Origin: Xestospongia bergquistia
Lineage: Eukaryota > Porifera > Demospongiae > Haplosclerida > Petrosiidae
Direction: 5' to 3'
Assembly: GCA_963965975.1 (NCBI GenBank)
Contig: OZ014421.1
Location: 5,383,001-5,447,000, forward strand
DNA length: 64,000 bases
Below are positions 1 through 21,716 of the stretch, one piece after another (position 1 is the first letter of the stretch; every line of letters starts with the position of its first letter). The notes under the pieces were generated by a model that saw nothing but the letters and a program-made list of their open reading frames with translations, did no database searches and was not told the DNA's origin. The translations under genes were made by a program, and so were the position numbers.

Positions 1-2335
1 TGGAAACTTTTCATCACTAAGGACACCACTTAACAAATCATTATCATCATACTAATTGTGATAGTGTAATAAATATACACATTACATAATTAATATTAAT
101 TATCATATGCACATTGAGATAGGGAATAGTATATTAAGTAATAACTAATATACTGTGACCTTATTCTAGGAATAACAAGAAGAGGAAAAAGTAATAAGAG
201 TTAGGATCATAAAGATAAAAGAACAATATGATTACATCACTAATTGTATATTGTCTATTCTATAGGACAGTTTCATAAGATCCTAAAGTGTTAGTATTAG
301 AGACAGATAGGATTACATGTACTTAGATGTTTTGTGAGGTAATATTGAGTCATCTACATACAAGGTATTGTTTATTAATTCCTACACTTGCTCTGTTGAC
401 ATTATTTAGTTTTCTTTATCCTGTTTTGTGGCTTGGGTATCCTTAATATAGAAGTTAGGACTAATATAGTCTTGTGAATAGTGAGGGTGGCCATTACAAA
501 AAAGGTTCCACTATAGCAATTTTATTGTACAGGGTTGCTGAGTCTAGGGTAATGAATTTCATTATACCAACTTGCTATCGTAAACAAGTGAAATTGTATT
601 ACATATAAGTACCTAAGACATAATGGATTATTAACCACATAACTATGAATATGATTATATACAAAGGAAGGGCACCATTTATAGCCTGTACAACTAACCA
701 CAAAGTCATGAATATTATCTAAAAAATGTACATCTTGTTTACTTGTTCCGTTACTACAGCAAACTCATTCATGCATTAACAAGACTATGCCAACTTCAAG
801 GCTATGAATCTCATTAAAAATGACTATAACTGGTCAAGGTGAAAAGGGACTATGTCTTAGTTATCAATTAGCTTTAACCGCAAGGAGAGGGAAGACTTGG
901 ACAGAAACATAAGACATAACTAACATTTGTAGATATCCACTTATGGTGATGTGGAGACTGCATGATAATAACACCCTATTTTATTAGCACTAGCGAGTAG
1001 TAGGGTGACAAAATTGCTATTACCATACTAAGAGTACACAATTAACGTTTGATTTATCAGCAATATCATCTCTTAAATGTAAATACATTTTACAAGCACA
1101 TAAAGAAAGCTGCAAGCTAAACTTTCTATTGGCAAGCTTTTTCGTTTAATATGTTGTCACTTTCTATAACAGGTTTGTTGCCTTGAAATAACAATACTTT
1201 CATTCCCAAACTCTCATGCTCAGTATTTCATTCTTTCTTCAGTATCAATTAGTGAATACTATAATTAAATAAATTGCTTCCATATTTTTTCAACATAGAC
1301 ACAGTAACTCAATTAGCACTAGCTATCTACAATATAAAATAGACAGACACTGTATTATAATGTATTATATATATTACTTTAATTACTGTATTAAAAACTG
1401 CAATAAGATTATATTTGGTGATCCAGTACATAATATCCATCCATCTATCTATCCTTTTACCACTCCATTTTACACAAAAAGAGTATCTTCATAAATAAAA
1501 TAGAAATTTTCCACGTCTAAATTATGGACACTATTAATGATGTCCTCTGTGAATTTCCACTCCTTAATTAAATCTTCACAAAAAAGGATAACTCTCTAAT
1601 CATCTTGGAATGGACACAGAACTATTGTGTAAAGGGATATTTCCAAAATACCAACTCAACAAAATATTACAATACAACAGTACAACTTCCTCTTCTTATA
1701 ATCAAGTCTTAATATACGTTATCAAAACACATGACTTAATCTCTTATTCTAAATTACCATATATGGTAAACTAATTTAAACTACCTGTCTCTCTCTCTTT
1801 CTCTCTGTATATTTCAAACAAGTCACCGGATCATTCTGACCACATTTAAAACGGCAAGAATGCAAACAATGTTGGATAAAGGTGATCCTCCCTCTCTCTT
1901 TGGTTTTCAGATGACAACATTAAGTTGTATACAGCCTTATAACTACAGGATGTCATTTATAGGTAAGACACCATACTAACAGACAATATTAATAGAAGCA
2001 CTACATATCAACCACACAATATTGACATATTACTGGTATATCCTATGCATTAACAAGTATTGTAATAATGACACATCTTTCCATATACTATTCTATCATA
2101 ACTATGAGTAGGATGACTGGCCACATTTAATACAATTATGATATATCTCATTACATTGGCATTCATTCTGATACTTTGAATATGCCCTGTTGACAAGGCT
2201 TAATCACTATAGGCCAGACAAATTAAGAAAGCTAGTGAGTTTAATCTGCATTTATTAGGTTTAAAGGATAAATTAGCTATTCTCTTGAGATATAAAGGTG
2301 TGTGCACATAATACCAATAAGTCATGCAAAAGTAA
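1..2335. other. gene-poor AT-rich DNA
   Basis: No reading frame with recognisable protein similarity and no exon series was found on either strand. The sequence is AT-rich with short simple repeats (for example CT-rich at 1787-1806). It could be intergenic DNA or part of a long intron of a gene outside the window. Confidence 0.55.
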
Positions 2336-2815
2336 TCATGTATAATACATGTAGTTTTATCACGTATAATACATGTAGTTTTATCATGTATAATACATGT
2401 AGTTTTATCATGTACAATACATGTAGTTTTATCATGTACAATAATATGTAGTTTTATCTTGCACAATATGTAGTTTTATCATGTACAATATATGTAGTTT
2501 TATCATGTACAATACATGTAGTTTTATCTTGCACAATATGTAGTTTTATCATGTACAATATATGTAATTTTATCATGTATAATACATGTAGTTTTATCAT
2601 GTATAATACATGTAGTTTTATCTTGCACAATATGTAGTTTTATCATGTACAATATATGTAGTTTTATCATGTACAATACATGTAGTTTTATCTTGCACAA
2701 TATGTAGTTTTATCATGTACAATACATGTAGTTTTATCTTGCACAATACATGTAATTTTGTCATGTACAACACGTGTAATTTATCATGTATAATACATGT
2801 AGTTTTATCATGTAA
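2336..2815. repeat. minisatellite, ~22-24 bp unit
   Basis: About twenty head-to-tail copies of a 22-24 bp unit are seen, built on ATCATGTACAATACATGTAG followed by TTTT. Two alternating variants occur: one with ATCATGTA(C/T)AATACATG and a shorter one with TCTTGCACAATATG. Each unit contains the palindromic word ACATGT or a variant. The short reading frame over it on the minus strand (repeating HDKTTCI) is a by-product of the repeat. Confidence 0.9.
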
Positions 2816-3805
2816 CTAATGTGCCATTCTTTTAAATTCCTATTGTTTTGAATATCTATTATCTGTCCATCCATCCATCCATACTGGCTTGTATATCTAT
2901 CTATCTGTGTATTACTGTGTTTATATATCCATCTACCCATCTATCTGTACCTTTCAATAGTGGGTCCTGTTGAGGATGTACAACCAAATGCTCTTGTCCT
3001 TGTTGATCAGTTGTATACTAGAATATAAAAATACAATAAACATATTGTGTACTATAAATAGAATAGCACTTGTCAAGCATGTAATACATTACTATAAATA
3101 GAACAAGATTTGGACAAAGCTGTAATGTGTGGGGAATGGAGAGTTCCTTTTACAGATTGAGAGAAAGATGCTCCTTTGGTACAAATTTATGAACTAAATA
3201 TTTCTATATTTCCTATTCATACATCAAAGTCACAGAAAACAACTGTAATGTGGTTCTAAACTAGAAGTCTTAATGTCTATAGTCAAATGATCAAAAACAA
3301 ACAGATCCACAGATGGAACTGAACTTAACTATACCAATGAAAACCACTAGCATATGACAAATCCCCACACACAATCAAAAGATGTGTTTTAGCTTCAAAA
3401 ATACACTTAAAATCATCAAAGGCAAGATGCACAACCTTCTAACTCCTACACACCAAGAAGCTCAAAGGTATTCCAGTTTAAAAGACATATGACATTTCTC
3501 CTCCCAAATCCTTATCTTAACAGTACTACCACCTACTGAACTGGTCATTAAAAAAAAGGAAGTTGATATTGAAAACTTCAATGCAAAAATAAATTGAACA
3601 ATTATTATAATATATACTTTGTATCTCTGTAAAATAATAATATACAAAGATGTGACCACTATTGTATGCAATGATAACAATAATTGATCTACAACATCTA
3701 ACATTTACAGTATGTTATAAATATAGGAGGTATAAGAACTAACGTCAAAAATGTAGTAATGGTCTGCTGCTTGTCTGGACTCTCTATGTGTGTGTGAGTG
3801 TGTGT

Positions 3806-3856
<51 letters not shown>

Positions 3857-6800
3857 TTTAAAAACAGAACATGGCACTTTATACAATAAAGAACAGTTAC
3901 ACATAAAACACAGTATATTGGGCATTCATTCATTCATTTATACACCTATTGTATTATTCAGACTAATAGAACATTAACACATACTCTTAAAAAAATAATT
4001 TAACAAAATGATAATTAAACTGCTTTCCTCTAGTAATTCTATTAACTTGTTGACACAATAGCAATTGATTGATCGCCTCAAGTTACTAGACTAAGTTACA
4101 TCAGAACACTAAGTAGCTATGACAAACATGTGACCTCAGGTCACTGGCAAAATAATTAAATAGCATACTCTCTCTTTAATAGTTAACATGAAATAAGACA
4201 TAGAGAGACATAGAGGAATGGATAACATTCCTTTAATTAGTGTTACTATAATTGCATTAGACTTGAGACGAAATATCTTTCAGAAATATCAGGTACGTAT
4301 GAATCCGCTTTTTGAGAAACATAAATTATCTGTTGCTTAGTAAATAAAGTCTTATGAGTATCCACCATTATTAAATATTGGTTCTCTTTATATTGTAATA
4401 TTTTCTTTGTAATACTGTACTGGTAATACAGCATATTGTGTAGTTAAGCATACACGATTAAAATCTAATAGCTTACTAATGGTACTGAGTTGACACTAAG
4501 TTAATAAGGTGTCATTTAGTAAAAAAGATCAGTACATATTATTAGCCAGTATATGTATAACTATTATAAGACTAACATTTAGCTATCAACACTTAGCAAC
4601 AGAATCAACACTCAATATTACTAATAAAAAGCATCACATTTAGTTAGAACTAACACTAACTATTATCTATCAACATCAATTTGAATACACTCTACACATA
4701 AACCATCACACTATAGCATTAAGGCTTTTAATAAAAGCAGTGATTGCAAACTATACACATTAGTTGAATTGATAGTCACATTTAGTACAAACAGTTTTAT
4801 ACTATAACTGCTCATTCTATTACTAGTTCTATTAGCATTGTATGACTAAACTAAATAAACAATTCATTATATAAACTTTAAAACTATATAATTGATGAGT
4901 AGTACTATTGTTTTAATGTCCCACAATGTTGTTATCAATAAAACAAGTATGGACATACAAATATACATTGTATAAAAATATATTATTAATACTCATACAA
5001 GAATTGGTTGACCCTTGACTTTGTAAGAACTATTAAGCTACAGATGAGTAAACACGCTCTGTGGTAAAGACAAGTGGACCACAACTTGTCAACTTGTTAC
5101 CTCTAAATATAAGACAAATCATGATGGTATGATAATCTTAGCCAAGTACACACATTGAATAGGATGTTTAATAGTGTAGGTAGATTCCCTCCATGCAAAC
5201 TCCCTTGGATACTGATCTACCACTGGTATTTGCTAATGAATGGCTCATTAAATAGTATAAACTGAAACACTGATATATGGAACTCTATATAAAGTATAAT
5301 TAGATGTAATTATACAGTAATATGTTGCTTAGAGACATAACAAGTGGTATGAGTGTTTTGTAATGATGTGTTAGTCTAGTTGGACGACTTATATTGAAAA
5401 AACATTAATTACAATGACCATATTTGGATGCTATCCTATTACATACTACAGACATGTTTACTTGTACAATTGTACATGTAAACATGCATATAATACATGC
5501 TTAGATGTACATAATACATATTTACATGAAAATTTGTATAGTGATGTATAGTTCTTGTCCCAAAAAATGTTATGACCACTTATAGTGAGTATGAGGAGTG
5601 GAAAGTACTGATTTGACCACAGGAATGTCATATGAGTTTGTGGTCAGAAGTTGAATCATTAAATGATTATAACAATAATAACAAATTTGGTGGTTCTTAG
5701 AAATAGATAATAAACAAGATATTTTAAAAATACTGACATACAAACATAGTGAAATTACTTAGAATATTCCACATAATCAAGTCAATCAAGTCAATCAAGT
5801 CAATCAAGTCGATCATAATTGTATTAATTATATTAGGAACTAAAACTAGAGAAGGAGAATGAATTTATGTGTCCTATGATTATTATAATAGTATATTGTA
5901 TGTAATTCTAAAGAAAGTTATATAACTCATTTTTATTGTAACATAGTGACCACATCTATTTATAAAATTACCCACTAGGTCTTCTTTTAATGATGTATTA
6001 TGCATGAACACTGGTGGAACAAAAATTTCTTACTCAAAAACTCAGTGATGTGTTAAATTTTATACGCACACAAAGAGATGTGGTTTATAATAATTCCATT
6101 TCAACATTACATTATGAGTCATGTGACTTGACACATGTGCATTATGTCGATACTATCTACAAGCTATAATGAAGACCTGTAAGTATAAATAAACAAAGAC
6201 CACTTACTATGTCCATAAAAATGCTTAACTAGTACTACTACTACCACCAAATCTAATAACAGTGCTCTCAACAATCAATGTTCATGTGTGGTTTCCTCAC
6301 AGATTAGCACATCAACTGTTAATTAAAGAGATACTGATCTAATTAGTTCTACAAAGTTCACTTAAGTAGAGTGTTAATTAAAGACAAGTGGAGCAAATTT
6401 TTGAACAAACACAGCTGCTAGAAGTAAACAAAGAATCGAAGGTTATTATAATACCATTTGCATTACACAACTTTAGGTCATTTTGATGTCATCCATAATA
6501 CTACACATGTATGATATCCATAAAAGTAATTCGTGCCTCTATCACTAAATTCATTTTCAGTTTCAATATTATTAATTTTAAATAATTTTTAAGCTAATAC
6601 CTCTCAGCAGTTAGATCATTTGAAATGTAACAAAAGAAAGTATAGATGTGTTTATTAACATAAGTAATTGGATTAATTGGTCCACTATGAAAACAAGACA
6701 TTGTTTTAAACCGTTTGGTCCCAACAGGTCCAGAGATTATCGAGGCTTCTCCAATGTTGATGAACCTACCACACAACAGATGTCCTTGAGGTAAGAGTTT

Positions 6801-8870
6801 AATATTGAGACAGCAAGAAAATGGCAGTGGCAGCTGGTACCGTGTTGACTTTCAACAGATCATTTTGTTGTTTTTTACAATATAATAACAACATAATACA
6901 GTTGTTATACACAAATTGGATTTTCAGACAACTCATAAAATTGAGAAAGGCCCACTAATTATCTTTACAATAATATTACATTTCTATTCAGCAAGATGTA
7001 ATATTAATATCTAAATTAAATATCTCTCAACCACAATAAAAATATTTTTACCTTGTATTATAACACTTTTGTAACAAGGAAACATCACAAGATCCACATG
7101 ATATAACACACTTCTTTTAAAACCTATGTCACAAGCTAATTTCTATGCTAAACACATGTAGAGTGTCCTTAGATACTAGTGTCCTCAACACAGAGCTTGA
7201 ACAATTGATAAAAATAGTAGCATATGGGACAAGTACAAATGACTTAAAAACCTAGAGGGGATCCTTACTTTAGAGTGGTTTTATGAGAGATAAGAAAACA
7301 AGTTTGTTGTGTATTGTGAGTTAGTATATTGTGATAAAACTTTCACTTGTAACAACTTCAATGATTCAAAGTGTTCAACTATACAAATTAATACATTTAA
7401 CAATTCTAAAATAACAATCCTCAAAAACAGAATATGAACAAAAGTTGGGGATGGATATCAAACAGCTGTCACAAACAGTTCTATAATCCCACTATGTTAT
7501 TGCTATAGAGATACAGAGATGATTACCATCAAACTAAACATCATTAATGTTCCGTACACTGACACAAAAAGTACCGCTAATGCAGCAACCAGATGGCACA
7601 AGTTTGCTTTAAATCCTACATTTAATACCATCGTTCTATGTAAACTAGCGAATGCTATTCTAGTGACAGTGATAATTATTAACCAGTCCCAAGGGAAAAA
7701 ATAGACAACAGATCATGCCATGCCTACATTGCAACGTAACATTTTCATGAAGGTGCAATCCTTTGTGTACTAAATATAGACATTGTAAAATATATTAAGT
7801 ATCAGTATGGGACTAGAACAAGTATCTTAAGTAGAGAGTGTTCGTTAATACAAAGCATCATTTATAAGAGGATTCCACTCTATCACTACGTAGTCTGTTG
7901 TCTAACAAAATGTAAAAGAGATTTGTACAATTTCTTTAGTTACACACTTACTAGAATACTCTATTAATATTACCAACACATAAAAACTAGCTACTATTAG
8001 TTAACAATTAATAACAATTACTCTTCATACATCATTAGACTTCTGGCCCTCAACATAGTCATATATCCTGTACAAGTACAAGATCTACAAATTGCCGTAC
8101 AAGGTACAATATATTGTCATAGCATATAAAATACTCAATTTTCACATTATTAACCCTTTAAAGTTCACTTATATCCTGTTAACTAAGAGGAGACACAAAC
8201 AATCATTATTAAACAGTTTTGCTTCAAACGAGCATGTAATTGTTGCCTGGTGGATCATAGTAACAGATCCATAGCATTTGAAACAAACACATCTACAAAG
8301 CATTCAAATATAGCCCAATAGTAAATATTAGCATTCTTAGGTTTCACATTTCACATTACAGGTGGACTAAAAATTGACTCCTAACAACAACAGAATGACG
8401 ATACAAATGAAACAGTCTTATGTTACCAACAAATTGTAATTATACATTTACATGTATTATGTACATGTACTACATGTATTTTGTACATGTACATGTACTA
8501 TAGTGCTGCATGTATTGAGAATGGGCATGAGTCTTTCTGTATAGAACAGGTTTGATAAATGTAATAATATTACGTTTCTACAATAAGGACTACATTATTG
8601 TAGCTATATCCCATATAATTATTACAATAGAAACAAACCAATGGCGTCAATAGGTTCATATCTCATAAGACTAATTCAATTAATCAGACAATAAATTAAA
8701 TAACATAGTTACCTCATTATCAAAGCTATGATTTATAGAGTAATTACAGTTTTTATTTACTGGACCATAGTAGCCTTATAAGCTATCGGTGCTTATGACA
8801 GTCTTTTACTTTTTAGTGAAACTTTAGAATAGTGATCATCAAAGTGATATAGAATAGCTACTAGTACAAG
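2816..8870. other. gene-poor AT-rich DNA with small simple repeats
   Basis: No supported exon was seen. Visible items are a TG/GA microsatellite (about 3786-3856), CCAT/ATCT short repeats (2866-2950), five copies of a 10-bp unit GTCAATCAAG at 5776-5815, a near-palindrome around TGTACAATTGTACA (about 5456-5487), and ACATGTAC-rich DNA at 8447-8500. All reading frames here are short and show no family resemblance. Confidence 0.55.
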
Positions 8871-8882
8871 CTCTAGATTGTA

Positions 8883-9352
8883 GCTACCACTAGACTAGTG
8901 AACATCAGTACTTACAACAGTAACTTAGGATAGCTACCATTAGCTACCATTAGACTAGTGAACATCAGTACTTACAACAGTAACTTAGGATAGCTACCAT
9001 TACTAAGCTCTAGACTAGTGAATATCAGTACTTACAACAGTAACCTAGGATAGCTACCATTAGCAATCATTAGACTAGTGAACATCAGTACTTACAACAG
9101 TAACCTAGGATAGCTACCATTAGCAATCATTAGACTAGTGAACGTCAGTACTTACCACAGTGACCTAGGATAGCTACCATTAGTAACTTCTAGACTATTG
9201 AACATCAGTATTTACCACAGTAACCTACAAAAGCTGTCATTAGTAAGTTCTAGACTAGTGAACGTCAGAACTTACCACAGTGACCTAGGATAGATAATGT
9301 TAGTACTTACTACAATGACTTAGGATAGCTAAACTATAGACTAGTGAACATC
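8883..9352. repeat. 60-bp minisatellite, left array (opposite orientation to the array at 11.4-12.1 kb)
   Basis: About seven to eight copies of a 60-bp unit are present, with the core GACTAGTGAACATCAGTACT then TACNACAGTAACCTAGGATAGC, followed by taccattagtaagctcta. The unit is the reverse complement of the one in the array at 11440-12080. The array lies just beyond the proposed 3' end of the Na+/H+ exchanger gene. Confidence 0.9.
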
Positions 9353-9690
9353 ATATTCCTATTCATTTCTGTGACTACAGTAACACTATATATATTCCAA
9401 TAAACAACAAATAGCAAAAAGTCATAAGCTCAAAGCAGACACACCAACCTGCCTCAAAGAAACTTGACCTAATCAACAAGGCTCTACTAACTACAAACAG
9501 ATACAATTACAATGATTACAATCAAAGCCACTCCAAAACAACCTTACAATTTCACTAACTTCTCTCTCAGGAATGCTAGAAAGAAGCCTCACACCACACA
9601 AGCTATATGATGTGGTATAGCCAATCACCAATCCCACTGTCTGTGGTATACTCATATTATCTAATAACACATCAACATGAGCTCAATAAT

Positions 9691-18601
<8,911 letters not shown>

Positions 18602-18844
18602 GATTGGCCTCTCTCTGAAGTGCAGCTTCAGCCTTGGTTGCTTTCAGTAGAAGACGGCCCTGAGATTATCGACGACCAGTATGGTAACGAAATTATTGAC
18701 AGTCACAGGCTTCTACATGCAAGTAAATGGGCGTGTTAGTAGGCGTGGTTTGTAATTAATTACTACTTGGCCCATTATGTCGGTAGGCGTGGCTTGTAAT
18801 TAATTCCTATTTAGTCTTGTAATTTCTGTTGTAAAGCCTCTATT
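18602..18844. promoter_or_regulatory. divergent promoter between NHE and MVB12
   Basis: The two start codons face away from each other across 243 bp. The gap contains a 44-bp-spaced direct repeat, GTAGGCGTGG(T/C)TTGTAATTAATT, at about 18739 and 18783, plus another GGGCGTG at 18730. No TATA box is obvious. That both genes are driven from here is inferred from geometry. Confidence 0.6.
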
Positions 18845-21456
18845 ATGTCTAACACAAGTCTAGAGGAGGGGACAGATTTTAATGTGGTAGGAGTGGACGT
18901 TATGGACCTCGTCATGTCCGATCTTGTCATTCTAAACAAGAAGGAAAAGGCTCCACCGAAGTATATAGCGGTAATCAATCATTCCATCCTTGATTGGTAA
19001 CTTTAATAATTGATTTTCGAATCAATTCAGATCATTTTTGGAATCATTTTGTTTGTTTTTATCGATAGATTGAGCCTCCAATCAATGAAGGAGGGAAATT
19101 TAGTTTCTCCAAAAGATATTTAGCATACAGTCGAGAAATACCTAACTCTCGATTTGTAAGTGATATAATAAGTAAATACAAACTGAAAATGACCACACCC
19201 CTTAATCAAGCTCGATCATCTTAGCTATATATAGACTTTCTTGATGAATTCCTTATTATTGATCTGAGATTGCAAACTCATAAGTGGGCGTGGCACCATG
19301 TAGCATTTAGTAACATACTTTTAGTTTATATAAATGGTCATTATTAAAAGTTGTTGCGTAGAGCAAAGCAATTAGCCACGGCAGGCATGAAAGGCAGTTA
19401 TTTGCATACAATGGGTTTACTTAGCAACAGTAGCTATTTTTAGAAAGTCTAGGTTTATGACATAATGTTCAGTTTAATGATGCAATCTCTTGCCAACAGA
19501 ACCTTTTAAATGGAATGCTACATATCATTCTTGTTAGTTTGTTTTATTGATCTCATGTTTCATTCCCAAATCCAAAACCCAAAATTCTAAAGCTAAAACT
19601 TTATTAGTGATAATTTAATGTAAGTGAATTAAATAACATTGCCATGGCAACAAATTTTATACTTTATGAGAGTACTACTTTATTAAGAAGACAATTCAAA
19701 TTGAACTTGTTATTTCTATTGCTTACAGGGGAGAGTAGCCCTCACTGATATTAAAGTGTTATCTGCATCTGATCGGGCTTCAGTTGGTTATCGACCACTG
19801 TCGGAAACACTAGACGACAGTAAGTCCTATATAAGATAAGAGGTGTGGCTTTATGAGACCAAAGCACAATCACTTGTTATGGTACTTATAGTATAAAAAT
19901 TAACAGCATATGTAGTTGCATAAAATATTATAAAATGAAGAAATAGATATTGACTACTATTCAGAATGAAATTGAAGGAGTACATCTTTTTAATTTCTGA
20001 AGCATTCAGAGAGTGACCTACGAAGCACATGTAGCCCTGCCCCCTATAAAGATATGTTACTGTTATATCAGTATCATGGTTTAGTATTAGAAATAACAAT
20101 GACATTGTAATCTCTCCCATTTTCCAATAAACATGAGGCCTTCTTACAAACTAGACCCCTTCTCTTAGCAAGAGGAGGATCTGACTCTAACATGTGGCAA
20201 TCCCCCCCCCCCCCCTCTCAGCTAGAACACATGACACACACGTGATGACATGTGAATGAAAATTATGAAATAGATCTTAAAAATATAAATACAAACTGAA
20301 AAATATGAACTATAATAAATGTTTATGTCGTTATCTTTTAATATGAAGATATCAAGCCCTTTGCTGCTAAAGTAGTAGCTATCAAATTGACACCTCTTGA
20401 AGAAGCTGCCGAAGCTATTACTGACGTTTTAGTGCTGTCTGGATCCAAGAAAGAACATGTACCTAATGGCTATAAGAGATTACCGTAAGTGCTCTTGCCT
20501 TTAATTATGGGACAAATTTTAGGCAGTAGAAGGGGGGAGAGGAGTTGGTAAAAAAAAACCTGACTAATAGTAAAGTATCAGTCTCTGATTGGTTATGATG
20601 ATATCTGGAATGTTGTACTATTACATAATAGTTCATCGGATATGACAAGGCGTATTTTATTTCCTTTCAAAATTATTACAGTCAGCTACTGCTAGTACTC
20701 TATTATCCTATTTTAGAGAAATCAACGGGTTTAGTATATGTTATCAGGTGACTAAGTTAGATAAGAAGAGTAGTAATACCGGTTCTGACAAGACAGCTCA
20801 ACCAACACAAATGCAACAACCAGTTAGACAACGAGGAGAGAGTTACCCAATTTATGAACCGTAAGAGGATGGATAGATGAACGAATACTCATGCTCTTAC
20901 AATCCCTTTTTAGAACTCTGGGGAGACAATTTTCAAAAAGGAAGATTAGAACTGGTAAGGTATTACGTTATTGTGGGAATGTATGTTTTAATATTGGTTT
21001 GTTTGAGCAGCTGTTGATGGTTTGACTTTTAAATTAAGTGAATCTCATGACACTTATCAAGTACAGGTTAGCAAGCTATACAATGAGCACATATTGTTAC
21101 ATACAAAAGAGATATTTATGTGTAGGAATGCAGTGTGTGTATGTGTGTGTGTGTGTCATTGATGTATTGCTGTATTTCATTAATAGTTTCAGCTACCTGA
21201 TATGACCCTGCTTTCTTTGGATGATGTGGAAAATAAGGTTAGAAAGATTGCTTTATCTATAGATGTGTCTGCATCATTTCAGACTATTTTTTTAACTTTC
21301 TTATTTAATTTGAGGGAAATAGAGCTTACCTTTAACCAAATATCTTGTCATCTATAATTGCCATTTTTTTATTTCTTTCGGTCTGTTTAATATATCTTTT
21401 TAATTCTCTAGTTCAAATTTGATTGGTCACTGGAAGAACAAATAGCACAAGCTTAA
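18845..21456 (+). CDS. MVB12: ESCRT-I subunit MVB12 (MABP domain plus C-terminal UMA-like tail)
   Basis: Small ESCRT-I subunit that stabilises the TSG101-VPS28-VPS37 complex and binds ubiquitin and membranes during cargo sorting into multivesicular endosomes. Nine exons: 18845-18970, 19069-19155, 19729-19819, 20349-20484, 20717-20860, 20914-20954, 21011-21066, 21187-21237, 21412-21456. They give 258 aa (human MVB12A is of similar size). The MABP part has the family pattern: GGKFSFSKRYLAYSR, then RVALTDIKVLSA and VGYRPLSET, then VVAIKLTPLEEA and PNGYKRLPEINGFSICY. A charged linker follows with SYPIYEP and LGRQFSKRKIR. The C-terminal DGLTFKLSESH, LPDMTLLSLDDVENKFKFDW matches the UMA layout (human GVPFTLH ... 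LADIEEEYNYGF). All junctions are GT-AG and phases close. Single copy in the window. Confidence 0.9.
20202..20215. repeat. poly-C run
   Basis: Fourteen consecutive C in an intron of MVB12, striking in this AT-rich sequence and prone to assembly or length error. Confidence 0.8.
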
Positions 21457-21716
21457 ACTTTTAAATACATTATTTATTTGTTGTATTTGAAATTCCACTC
21501 ATTTTATTCTTATTGTATATAATTACTCTTACGTCATAAGTTATGTCATATGTTCATGAGTTTATATTAACAAGGAAGATTTGTAAAAACACTAGAGTGG
21601 TGACAATGTCTAAGAGGGTGATTCCCATTAGCTTGCATTATATAATAGGCCCTTTTTTTCTTCCATTGAAGTAGGAGCCTGAAGTGTGGATTGAACTGCT
21701 ATTAAGTTGCTCAGAT
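21457..21716. other. intergenic gap MVB12 / Roc-COR gene
   Basis: 260 bp between the MVB12 stop and the start of the next gene on the same strand, AT-rich. It must hold the MVB12 3' end and the promoter or 5' UTR of the GTPase gene. No clear motif was identified. Confidence 0.5.

Noticed and set aside
7519-7704. 61-aa plus-strand frame in the left gene desert
   Set aside because: Isolated, no similarity, no flanking exons; length expected by chance.
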